Positions 49,491 to 61,600 of a stretch of DNA of 64,000 nucleotides are shown here, in pieces. How positions within the stretch are numbered: the first letter of the stretch is position 1; each line of letters opens with the position of its first letter. The notes under the pieces are model-generated. The model was not told where the DNA came from. It made no database searches and saw only the letters and a program-made list of their open reading frames with translations. Origin of the DNA: Liolophura sinensis (taxonomy: Eukaryota; Mollusca; Polyplacophora; Chitonida; Chitonidae); contig NW_027018049.1 in NCBI RefSeq assembly GCF_032854445.1, positions 37,627 to 101,626 of the forward strand, read 5' to 3'. The position numbers and the translations under genes were made by a program.

Positions 49491-52400
49491 AGCTCTTACC
49501 AGCAGCACTGGAACAGTTTTTCCACTTTTGCATTTTTACCTGGTCTTTTTGTTAATTGAAATCGGCTACACTGTACTCTGTACAATCGCGACTGGTCATT
49601 ACTATATTCAACTTTTGACTATAAGTTATGTGCCCTTCGGTAGCCCAGAAGACCTGAAATCTTTGGGATAAGCGCATTTAACTCACCCAGCAATTGTGTT
49701 ACTTCTAAGTGCAAGACAATCTCAATGTCTTTATTTACGTGTAGAAAAAACCACACCATTTGTACGTGAAAAACACAAGGTACTTGATACAGTCTGCTGT
49801 AAAAAGTACAACTAAACACTGACCCACATTTATAAGGTGCCAAAAGATCCGGAATTGGGCCAGGCATCGGCAGCTGTTAAAAAATTGCAAATATCCCTGG
49901 TTTCCATGGAGTAAGAGCCGTTGCTGGGCACGTGATTATGACATCAATGATCATTCAATTGTCGCTACAGCCAAAAGTATCGGTCAGAGAGCAACGCGGT
50001 TTTGCACCATTTGATTTCTCGTCACAAAATACGTCGGATTAGCCTCTTACCAGCAGCACTGGAACATTTTTTCCACTTTTGCATTTTTGCCTGGTCTTTT
50101 TGTTAATTGAAATCGGCTACACTGTACTCTGTACAATCGCGACTGGTCATTACTATATTCAACTTTGACTATAAGTTAATGTGCCCTTCGGTAGACCAGA
50201 AGACGTCAAATCTTTGGGCTAAGCCCATTTAACTCACCCAGCAATTGCCTTACTTCTACGTGCAAGACAATCTCAATGTCTTTATCTACGTGTAGAAAAA
50301 CCACACCATTTGTACATAAAAATCACAAGGTACTTGATGCAGTCTGCTGTAAAAAGTACAACTGACAACAGACCCACATGAATAAGGTGGCAAAAGATGC
50401 GGAATTTAGCCAGGTATCGGCAGCTGTTGAAAAATTGCAAATTTTCCTGGTTTCCATGGAGTAAGAGCCGTTGCTGGGCACGTGATTATGACATCAATGA
50501 TCATTCAATTGTCACTACAGCCAAAAGTATTGGTCGGAGAGCAACGCCGTTTGCGCCATTCGATTTCTCGTCACAAAATACGTCGGATTAGCCTCTTACC
50601 AGCAGCACTGAACAATTTTTCCAATTTTGCATTTTTACCTGGTCTTTTTTGTTAATTGAAATCGGCTACACTGTCCTATGTACTATCGCGACTGGTCATT
50701 ACTATATTCAACTTTTGACTATAAGTTATGTGCCCTTCGGTAGCCCAGAAGACGTCAAATCTTTGGGCTAAGCCCATTTAACTCACCCAGCAATTGTCTT
50801 ACTTCTAAGTGCAAGACAATCTCAATGTCTTTATCTTCGTGTAGAAAAACCAGACCATTTGTACATAAAAACACAAGGTACTTGATACAGTCTGCTGTAA
50901 AAAGTACAACTGACCACAGACCCACATGAATAAGGTGCCAAAAGATGCTGAATTGAGCCAGGCATCGGCAGCTGTTGAAAAATTGCAAATTTCATTGGTT
51001 TCCATGGAGTAAGAGCCGTTGCTGTGCACGTGATTATGACATAAATGATCATTCAATTGTCCGCTACAGCCAAAAGTTTTGGTCGGAGAGCAACGCGGAT
51101 TGCACCATTCGATTTCTCGTCACAAAATACGTCGGATTAGCCTCTTACTAGTAGCACTGGAACAGTTTTTCCACTTTTGCATTTTTGCCTGGTCTTTTTG
51201 TTAATTGAAATCGGCTACACTGTAATCTGTACAATCGCGACTGGTCATTACTATATTCAACTTTTGACTATAAGTTATGTGCCCTTTGGTAGCCCAGAAG
51301 ACGTCAAATCTTTGGGCTAAGCCCATTTAACTCACCCAGCAATTGTCTTACTTCTAAGTCCAAGACAATCTCAATGTCTTTATCTACGTGTAGAAAAACC
51401 AGACCATTTGTACATAAAAAACATAAGGTACTTGATACAGTCTGCTGTAAAAAGTACAACTAAACAGTGACCCACATTTATAAGGTGCCAAAAGATGCGG
51501 AATTGGGCCAGGCATCGGCAGCTGTTAAAAAATTGCAAATACCCCTGGTTTCCATGGAGTAAGAGCCGTTACTGGGCACGTGATTATGACATCAATGATC
51601 ATTGAATTGTCGCTACAGCCAAAAGTATTGGCCAGAGAGCAACGCGCTTTGTACCATTCGATTTCTCGTCACAAAATACGTCGGATTAGCCTCTTACTAG
51701 TAGCACTGGAACAGTTTTTCCACTTTTGCATTTTTGCCTGGTCTTTTTGATAATTGAAACCGCTACACTGTACTCTGTACAATCGCGACTGGTCATTACT
51801 ATATTCAACATTTGACTATAAGTTATGTGCCCTTCGGTAGCCCAGAAGACCTGAAATCTTTGGGCCAAGCCCATTTAACTCACCCAGCAATTGTCTTACT
51901 TCTAAGTCCAAGACAATCTCAATGTCTTGATCTAAGTGTAGAAAAACCACACCATTTGTACATAAAAAACACAAGGTACTTGATACAGTCTGCTGTAAAA
52001 AGTACAACTAAACACTGACCCACATTTATAAGGTGCCAAAAGATGCGGAATTGGGCCAGGCATCGGCAGCTGTTAAAAAATTGCAAATATCCCTGTTTCC
52101 ATGGAGTAAGAGCCGTTGCTGGGCACGTGATTATGACATCAATGATCATTCAATTGTCGCTACAGCCAAAAGTATTGGTCGGAGAGCAACGTGGATTGCA
52201 CCATTCGATTTCTCGTCACAAAATACGTCGGATTAGCCTCTTACTAGTAGCACTGGACAGTTTTTCCACTTTTGCATTTTTACCTGGTCTTATGTTAATT
52301 GAAACCGGCTACACTGTACTCTGTACAATCGCGACTGGTCATTACTATATTCAACTTTGACTATAAGTTATGTGCCCTTCGGTAGCCTGAAGACGTCAAA

Positions 52401-52679
52401 TCTTTGGGGCCAAGCCCATTTAACTCACCCAGCAATTGTCTTATTTCTAAGTCGAAGACAATCTCAATGTCTTTATCTACGTGTGGAAAAACCACACCAT
52501 TTGTACATAAAAAACACAAGGTACTTGATACAGTCTGCTGTAAAAAGTACAACTAAACACTGACCCACATTTATAAGGTGCCAAAAGATGCGGAATTGGG
52601 CCAGGCATTGGCAGCTGTTGAAAAATTGCAAATTTTCCTGGTTTCCATGGAGTAAGAGCCGTTGCTGTGCACGTGATTA
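49491..52679 (+). repeat. Mixed second-class monomers
   Basis: Anchors are at 49,847 (altered to ATCCGG), 50,397, 50,945 (ATGCTG), 51,495, 52,043 and 52,588. The copy at 49,847 shares GTATCGGTCAGAGAGC with 45,452, eight monomers to the left. That at 50,397 resembles 47,099 and 48,747 with GAATTTAGCC added. The ATCTTCGTGTAG marker of the trimer block appears once more near 50,833. No gene or non-satellite sequence is present. Confidence 0.8.
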
Positions 52680-53480
52680 TGATATCAGTAATCATTCAAT
52701 TGTCACTACATACAGCCAAAAGTATCGGTCGGAGAGCAACGCGGATTGCACCATTCGATTTCTCGCCACAAAATACGTCGGATTAGCCTCTTACTAGTAG
52801 CACTGGAACAGTTTTTCCACTTTTGCATTTTTGCCTTGTCTTTTGTTAATTGAAACCGGCTACACTGTACTCTGTACAATCGCGACTGGTCATTACTATA
52901 TTCAACTTTTGACTATAAGTTATGTGCCCTTCGGTAGCCCAGAAGACCTGAAATCTTTGGGCCAAGCCCATTTAACTCACCCAGCAATTGTCTTATTTCT
53001 AAGTCCAAGACAATCTCAATGTCTTTATCTACGTGTAGAAAAACCACACCATTTGTACGTGAAAAACACAAGGTACTTGATACAGTCTGCTGTTAAAAGT
53101 ACAACTAAACACTCACCCACTTCAGTAAGGTGCCAAAAGATGCGGATATGAGCCAGGCATCGGCAGCTGTTGAAAAATTGCAAATTTCCCTGGTTTCCAT
53201 GGAGTAAGAGCCGTTGCTGTGCACGTGATTATGACATAAATGATCATTCGATTGTCGCTACAGCCAAAAGTTTTGGTCGGAGAGCAACGCGGATTGCACC
53301 ATTCGATTTCTCGTCACAAAATACGTCGGATTAGCCTCTTACTATTAGCACTGGAACAGTTTTTCCACTTTTGCATTTTTGCCTGGTCTTTTTGTTAATT
53401 GAAATCGGCTACACTGTACTCTGTACAATCGCGAATGGTCATTACTATATTCAACTTTTGACTATAAGTTATGTGCCCTT
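52680..53480 (+). repeat. Left copy of 0.8 kb duplicated segment
   Basis: This matches 54,880-55,690 at an offset near 2200 bp (four monomers). Shared rare variants are GATATCAGTAATC, GTATCGGTCGG, CTGTTAAAAGTAC, the anchor form ATGCGGATATGAGCC and CATTCGATTGTCGC. A 4 bp duplication (TACATACA at 52,707-52,714) is private to this copy. Confidence 0.8.
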
Positions 53481-54879
53481 CGGTAGCCCAGAAGACGTCA
53501 AATCTTTGGGCCAAGCCCATTTAACTCACCCAGCAATTGTCTTACTTTTAAGTCGAAGACAATCTCAATGTCTTGATCTACGTGTAGAAAAACCACACCA
53601 TTTGTACATAAAAAACACAAGGTACTTGATACAGTCTGCTGTAAAAAGTACAACTAAACACTGACCCACATTTATAAGGTGCCAAAAGATGCGGAATTTA
53701 GCCAGCCATCGGCAGCTGTTGAAAAATTGCAAATTTTCCTGGTTTCCATGGAGTAAGAGCCGTTGCTGGGCACGTGATTATGACATCAATGATCATTCAA
53801 TTGTCACTACAGCCAAAAGTATTGGTCGGAGAGCAACGCGGTTTGCACCATTCGATTTCTCGTCACAAAATACGTCGGATTAGCCTCTTACCAGCAGCAC
53901 TGGAACAATTTTTCGAATTTGCATTTTTGCCTGGTCTTTTGTTAATTGAAATCGGCTACACTGTACTATGTACCTTCGCGACTGATCATTACTATATTCA
54001 ACTTTTGACTATATGTTATGTGCCCTTCGGTAGCCCAGAAGACGTCAAAGTTTTTGGGCTAAGCCCATTTAACTCACCCAGCAATTGCCTTACTTCTAAG
54101 TCGAAGACAATCTCAATGTCTTTATCTACGTGTAGAAAAACCAGACCATTTGTACATAAAAAAGACGAGGTACTTGATACAGTCTGCTGTAAAAAGTACA
54201 ACTGAACACTGACCCACATTTATAAGGTGCCAAAAGATGCGGAATTGGGCCAGGCATCGGCAGCTGTTGAAAAATTGCAAATATCCCTGGTTTCCATGGT
54301 GTAAGAGCCGTTGCTGGGCACGTGATTATGACATCAATGATCATTGAATTGTCCCTACAGCCAAAAGTATTGGTCAGAGAGCAACGCGGTTTGCACCATT
54401 CGATTTCTCGCCACAAAATACGTCGGATTAGCCTCTTACTAGTAGCACTGGAACAGTTTTTCCACTTTTGCATTTTTACCTGGTCTTTTTGTTAATTGAA
54501 ATCGGCTACACTGTACTCTGTACAATCGCGACTGGTCATTACTATATTCAACTTTTGACTATAAGTTATGTGACCCTTCGGTAGCCCAGAAGACCTGAAA
54601 TCTTTGGGCTAAGCCCTTTTAACTCACCCAGCAATTGTCTTACTTCTAAGTCCAAGACAATCTCAATGTCTTTATCTACGTGTAGAAAAACCAGACCATT
54701 TGTACATAAAAAACACAAGGTACTTGATACAGTCTGCTGTAAAAAGTACAACTGACCACAAACCCACATGAATAAGGTGCCAAAAGATGCGGAATTGAGC
54801 CAGGCATCGGCAGCTGTTGAAAAATTGCAAATTTCCCTGGTTTCCATGGAGTAAGAGCCGTAAGAGCCGTTGCTGTGCA
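53481..54879 (+). repeat. Monomers between the two 0.8 kb copies
   Basis: Anchors are at 53,689, 54,237 and 54,787. The copy at 53,689 has GAATTTAGCC and AATTTTCCTGG; that at 54,787 has the GACCACAA linker. A 9 bp tandem duplication of GTAAGAGCC lies at 54,851-54,868. Confidence 0.8.
54851..54868 (+). repeat. 9 bp tandem duplication (GTAAGAGCC x2)
   Basis: GTAAGAGCC, normally single after CCATGGA, is present twice. It is private to this monomer and consistent with slippage. Confidence 0.9.
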
Positions 54880-55690
54880 CGTGATTATGATATCAGTAAT
54901 CATTCAATTGTCACTACAGCCAAAAGTATCGGTCGGAGAGCAACGCGGATTGCACCATTCGATTTCTCGTCACAAAATACGTCGGATTAGCCTCTTACTA
55001 GTAGCACTGGAACAGTTTTTCCACTTTTGCATTTTTGCCTGGTCTTTTTGTTAATTGAAACCGGCTACACTGTACTCTGTACAATCGCGACTGGTCATTA
55101 CTATATTCAACTTTTGACTATAAGTTATGTGCCCTTCGGTAGCCCAGAAGACCTGAAATCTTTGGGCCAAGCCCATTTAACTCACCCAGCAATTGTCTTA
55201 TTTCTAAGTCCAAGACAATCTCAATGTCTTTATCTACGTGTAGAAAAACCACACCATTTGTACGTGAAAAACACAAGGTACTTGATACAGTCTGCTGTTA
55301 AAAGTACAACTAAACACTGACCCACTTCAGTAAGGTGCCAAAAGATGCGGATATGAGCCAGGCATCGGCAGCTGTTGTAAAATTGCAAATTTCCCTGGTT
55401 TCCATGGAGTAAGAGCCGTTGATGTGCACGTGATTATGACATAATGATCATTCGATTGTCGCTACAGCCAAAAGTTTTGGTCGGAGAGCAACGCGGATTG
55501 CACCATTCGATTTCTCGTCACAAAATACGTCGGATTAGCCTCTTAGTAGTAGCACTGGAACAGTTTTTCCACTTTTGCATTTTTGCCTGGTCTTTTTGTT
55601 AATTGAAATCGGCTACACTGTACTCTGTACTATCGCGACTGGTCATTACTATATTCAACTTTTGACTATAAGTTATGTGCCCTTCGGTAG
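54880..55690 (+). repeat. Right copy of 0.8 kb duplicated segment
   Basis: This is the partner of 52,680-53,480, with anchor 55,345 of the ATGCGGATATG form. It differs by GTTGTAAAATTG for GTTGAAAAATTG, CGTTGATGTGCACG for CGTTGCTGTGCACG, and a lost A in GACATAATGATC. The ATGCGGATATG anchor also occurs at 56,988 and 58,081, so this variant has spread locally. Confidence 0.8.
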
Positions 55691-58600
55691 CCCAGAAGAC
55701 CTGAAATCTTTGGGCCAAGCCCATTTAACTCACCCAGCAATTGTCTTATTTCTAAGTCCAAGACAATCTCAATGTCTTTATCTACGTGTGGAAAAACCAC
55801 ACCATTTGTACATAAAAAACACAAGGTACTTGATACAGTCTGCTGTAAAAAGTACAACTAAACACTGATCCACATTTATAAGGTGCCAAAAGATGCGGAA
55901 TTGGGCCAGGCATCGGCAGCTGTTAAAAAATTGCAAATATCCCTGGTTTCCATGGAGTAAGAGCCGTTACTGTGCACGTGATTATGACATCAATGATCAT
56001 TCAATTGTCGCTACCAGCCAAAAGTATGGCCAGAGAGCAACGCGTTTTGTACCATTCGATTTCTCGCCACAAAATACGTCGGATTAGCCTCTTACTAGTT
56101 GCACTGGAACAGTTTTTCCCCTTTTGCATTTTTGCCTGGACTTTTTGTTAATTGAAATCGGCTACACTGTACTCTGTACAATCGCGACTGGTCATTACTA
56201 TATTCACTTTTGACTATAAGTTATGTGCCCTTCGGTAGCCCAGAAGACGTCAAATCTTTGGGCCAAGCCCATTTAACTCACCCAGCAATTGTCTTACTTC
56301 TAAGTGCAAGACAATCTCAGTGTCTTTATTTACGTGTAGAAAAACCACACCTTTTGTCCATAAAATCACAAGGTACTTGATACAGTCTGCTGTAAAAAGT
56401 ACAACTGACAACAGACCCACATAAATAAGGTGCCAAAAGATGCGGAATTGGCCAGGCATCGCAGCTGTTGAAAAATTGCAAATATCCCTGGTTTCCATGG
56501 AGTAAGAGCCGTTGCTACGCACATGATTATGACATCAATGATCATTGAATTGTCGCTACAGCCAAAAGTATTGGTCGGAGAGCAACGCGGATTGCACCAT
56601 TCGATTTCTCGTCACAAAATACGTCGGATTAGCCTCTTACTAGTAGCACTGGAACAGTTTTTCCAATTTTGCATTTTGCCTGGTCTTTTGATAATTGAAA
56701 CCGGCTACACTGTACTCTGTACAATCGCGACTGGTCATACTATATTCAACTTTTGACTATAAGTTATGTGCCCTTCGGTAGCCCAGAAGACCTCAAATCT
56801 TTGGGCCAAGCCCATTTAACTCACCCAACAATTGTCTTATTTCTAAGTCCAAGACAATCTCAATGTCTTTATCTACGTGTAGAAAAACCACACACACCAT
56901 TTGTATGTGAAAAACACAAGGTACTTGATACAGTCTGCTGTAAAAAGTACAACTGAACACTGACCCACTTCAGTAAGGTGCCAAAAGATGCGGATATGAG
57001 CCAGGCATCGGCAGCTGTTGAAAAATTGCAAATATCCCTGGTTTCCATGGAGTAAGAGCCGTTGCTGTGCACGTGATTATGACATCAATGATCATTCAAT
57101 TGTCGCCACAGCCAAAAGTATTGGTCGGAGAGCAACGCGGATTGTACCATTCGATTTCTCGTCACAAAATACGTCGGATTAGCCTCTTACTAGTAGCACT
57201 GGAACAGTTTTTCCCCTTTTGCATTTTTGCCTGGTCTTTTTGTTAATTGAAATCGGCTACACTGTACTCTGTACAATCGCGACTGGTCATTACTATATTC
57301 AACTTTTGACTATAAGTTATGTGCCCTTCGGTAGCCCAGAAGACGTCAAATCTTTGGGCAAGCCATTTAACTCACCCAGCAATTGTCTTACTTCTAAGTG
57401 CAAGACAATCTCAGTGTCTTTATTTACGTGTAGAAAAAGCACACCTTTTGTACATAAAAATCACAAGGTACTTGATACAGTCTGCTGTAAAAAGTACAAC
57501 TGACAACAGACCCACATTTATAAGGTGCCAAAGATGCGGAATTGGCAGGCATCTGGCAGTTGTTGAAAATTGCAAATATCGCTGGTTTCCATGGAGTAAG
57601 AGCCGTTTCTGGGCACGTGATTATGACATCAATGATCATTGAATTGTCGCTACAGCCAAAAGTATTGGTCGGAGAGCAACGCGGATTGCACCATTCGATT
57701 TCTCGTCACAAAATACGTCGGATTAGCCTCTTACCAGTAGCACTGGAACAGTTTTTTCCAATTTTGCATTTTTGCCTTGTCTATTTGATAATTGAAACCG
57801 GGCTACACTGTACTCTGTACAATCGCGACTGGTCATTACTATATTCAACTTTTGACTATAAGTTATGTGCCCTTCGGTAGCCCAGAAGACCTGAAATCTT
57901 TGGCCAAGCCCATTTAACTCACCCAGCAATTGTCTTATTTCTAAGTCCAAGACAATCTCAATGTCTTGATCTACGTGTAGAAAAACCACACCATTTGTAC
58001 GTGAAAAACACAATGTACTTGATACAGTCTGCTGTAAAAAGTACAACTCAACACTGACCCACTTCAATAAGGTGCCAAAGATGCGGATATGAGCCAGGCA
58101 TCGGCAGCTGTTGAAAAGTTGCAAATATCCCTGGTTTCCATGGAGTAAGAGACGTTGCTGTGCACGTGATTATGACATCATTGATTATTCAATTGTCGCC
58201 ACAGCCAAAAGTATTGGCCAGAGAGCAACGCACTTTGTACCATTCGATTTCTCGCACAAAATACGTCGGATTAGCCTCTTACTAGTAGCACTGGAACAGT
58301 TTTTCCACTTATGCATTTTTGCCTGGTCTTTTTGTTAATTGAAACCGGCTACACTGTACTCTGTACAATCGCGCCTGGTCATTACTATATTCAACTTTTG
58401 ACTATAAGTTATGTGCCCTTTGGTAGCCCAGAAGACGTCAAATCTTTGGGCTAAGCCCATTTAACTCACCCAGCAATTGTCTGACTTCTAAGTCCAAGAC
58501 AATCTCAATGTCTTTATCTACGTGTAGAAAAACCACACATTGTACAAAAAAAAACACAAGGTACTTGATACAGTCTGCTGTAAAAAGTACAACTTAACAG

Positions 58601-61600
58601 TGACCCACATTTATAAGGTGCCAAAAGATGCGGAATTGGGCCAGGCATCGGCAGCTGTTAAAAAATTGCAAATATCCCTGGTTTCCATGAGTAAGAGCCG
58701 TTACTGGGCACGTGATTATGACATCAATGATCATTGAAATTGTCGCTGCAGCCAAAAGTATTGGCCAGAGAGCAACGCGCTTTGTACCATTCGATTTCTC
58801 GTCACAAAATACGTCGGATTAGCCTCTTACCAGCAGCACTGGAACAGTTTTTCCACTTTTGCATTTTTACCTGGTCTTTTTGTTAATTGAAATCGGCTAC
58901 ACTGTACTCTGTACAATCGCGACTGGTCATTACTATATTCAACTTTTGACTATAAGTTATGTGCCCTTCGGTAGCCCAAACGACCTGAAATCTTTGGGAT
59001 AAGCGCATTTAACTCACCCAGCAATTGTGTTACTTCTAAGTGCAAGACAATCTCAATGTCTTTATCTACGTGTAGAAAAACCACACCTTTTGTACATAAA
59101 AATCACAAGGTATTGATACAGTCTGCTGTAAAAAGTACAACTGACAACAGACCCACATAAATCAGGTGCCAAAAGATGCGGAATTGGGCCAGGCATCGGC
59201 AGCTGTTGAAAAATTGCAAATATCCCTGGTTTCCATGGAGAGCCGTTGCTACGCACGTGATTATGACATCAATGATCATACAATTGTCGCTACAGCCAAA
59301 AGTATTGGTCGGAGAGCAACGCGGATTGCACCATTCGATTTCTCGTCACAAAATACGTCGGATTAGCCTCTTACTAGTAGCACTGGAACAGTTTTTCCAC
59401 TTTTGCATTTTTGCCTGGTCTTTTTGATAATTGAAACCGGCTACACTGTACTCTGTACAATCGCGACTGGTAATTACTATATTCAACTTTTGACTATAAG
59501 TTATGTGCCCTTCGGTAGCCCAGAAGACCTGAAATCTTTGGGCTAAGCCCATTTAACTCACCCAGCAATTGTCTTACTTCTAAGTCCAAGACAATCTCAA
59601 TGTCTTTATCTACGTGTAGAAAAACCAGACAATTTGTACATAAAACAAACACAGGGTACTTGATACAGTCTGCTGTAAAAAGTTCAACTGACCACAGACC
59701 TACATGAATAAGGTGCCAAAAGACGCGGAATTGAGCCAGGTATCGGCAGCTGGTAAAAAATTGCAAATTTTTCTGGTTTCCATGGAGTAAGAGCCGTTGC
59801 TGTGCACGTGATTATGACATCAATGATCATTCAATTGTCACTACAGCCAAAAGTATTGGTCGGAGAGCAACGCGGATTGCACCATTCGATTTCTCGTCAC
59901 AAAATACGTCGGATTAGCCTCTTACTAGTAGCACTGGAACAGTTTTTCCACTTTTGCACTTTTGTCTGGTCTTTTTGTTAATTGAAACCGGCTACACTGT
60001 ACTCTGTACAATCGCGACTGGTCATTACTATGTTCAACTTTTGACTATATGTTATGTGCCCTTCGGTAGCCCAGAAGACGACAAATCTTTGGGCTAAGCC
60101 CATTTAACTCACCCAGCAATTGTGTTACTTCTAAGTCCAAGACAATCTCAATGTCTTTATCTACGTGTAGAAAAACCACACCATTTGTACATAAAAAACA
60201 CAAGGTACTTGATACAGTCTGCTGTAAAAAGTACAACTGACCACAGACCCACATGAATAAGGTGCCAAAAGATGCGGAATTGAGCCAGGCATCGGCAACT
60301 GTTGAAAAATTGCAAATTTTCCTGGTTTCCATGGAGTAAGAGCCGTTGCTGGGCACGTGATTATGACATCAATGATCAGTCAATTGTCGCTACAGCCAAA
60401 AGTATGGGTCGGAGAGCAACGCGGTTTGCACCATTCGATTTCTCGTCACAAAATACGTCGGATTAGCCTCTTACCAGCAGCACTGGAACATTTTTTCCAC
60501 TTTTGCATTTTTGCCTGGTCTTTTTGTTAATTGAAATCGGATACACTGTACTCTGTACAATCGCGACTGGTCATTGCCATATTCAACTTTTGACTATAAG
60601 TTATGTGCCCTTCGGTAGCCCAGAAGACGACAAATCTTTGGGCTAAGCCCATTTAAAATCACCCAGCAATTGTCTTATTTCTAAGTGCAAGACAATCTCA
60701 ATGTCTTTATTTACGTGTAGAAAAACCACACCTTTTGTACATAAAAATCACAAGGTACTTAATACAGTCTGCTGTAAAAAGTACAACTGACAACAGACCC
60801 ACTTCAGTAAGGTGCCAAAAGATGCGGAATTGGGCCAGGCATCGGCAGCTGATAAAAAATTGCAAATTTCCCTGGTTTCCATGGAGTAAGAACCGTTGCT
60901 GGGCACGTGATTATGACATCAATGATCATTCAATTGTCACTACAGCCAAAAGTATTGGTCGGAGAGCAACGCGGATTGCACCATTCGATTTCTCGTCACA
61001 AAATACGTCGGATTAGCCTCTTACTAGTTGCACTGGAACAGTTTTTCCACTTTTGCATTTTTGCCTGGTGTTTTGTTAATTGAAATCGGCTACACTGTAC
61101 TCTGTACAATCGCGACTGGTCATTACTATATTCAACTTTTGACTATAAGTTATGTGCCCTTCGGTAGCCCAGAAGACGTCAAATCTTTGGGCTAAGCCAA
61201 TTTAACTCACCCAGCAATTGTCTTACTTCTAAGTCCAAGACAATCTCATTGTCTTTATCTACGTGTAGAAAAACCACACCATTTGTACATAAAAAACACA
61301 AGGTACTTGATACAGTCTGCTGTAAAAAGTACAACTGACCACAGACCCACATAAATAAGGTGGCAAAAGATGCGGAATTGGGCCAGGCATCGGCAGCTGT
61401 TAAAAGATTGCAAATTTCCCTGGTTTCCATGGAGTAAGAGCCGTTGCTGTGCACGTGATTATGACATCAATGATCATTCAATTGTCACTACAGCCAAAAG
61501 TATTGGTCGGAGAGGAACGCGGTTTCCCTCATTCGATTTCTCGTCACAAAATACGTCGGATTAGCTTCTTACCAGCAGCACTGGAACAATTTTTCCAATT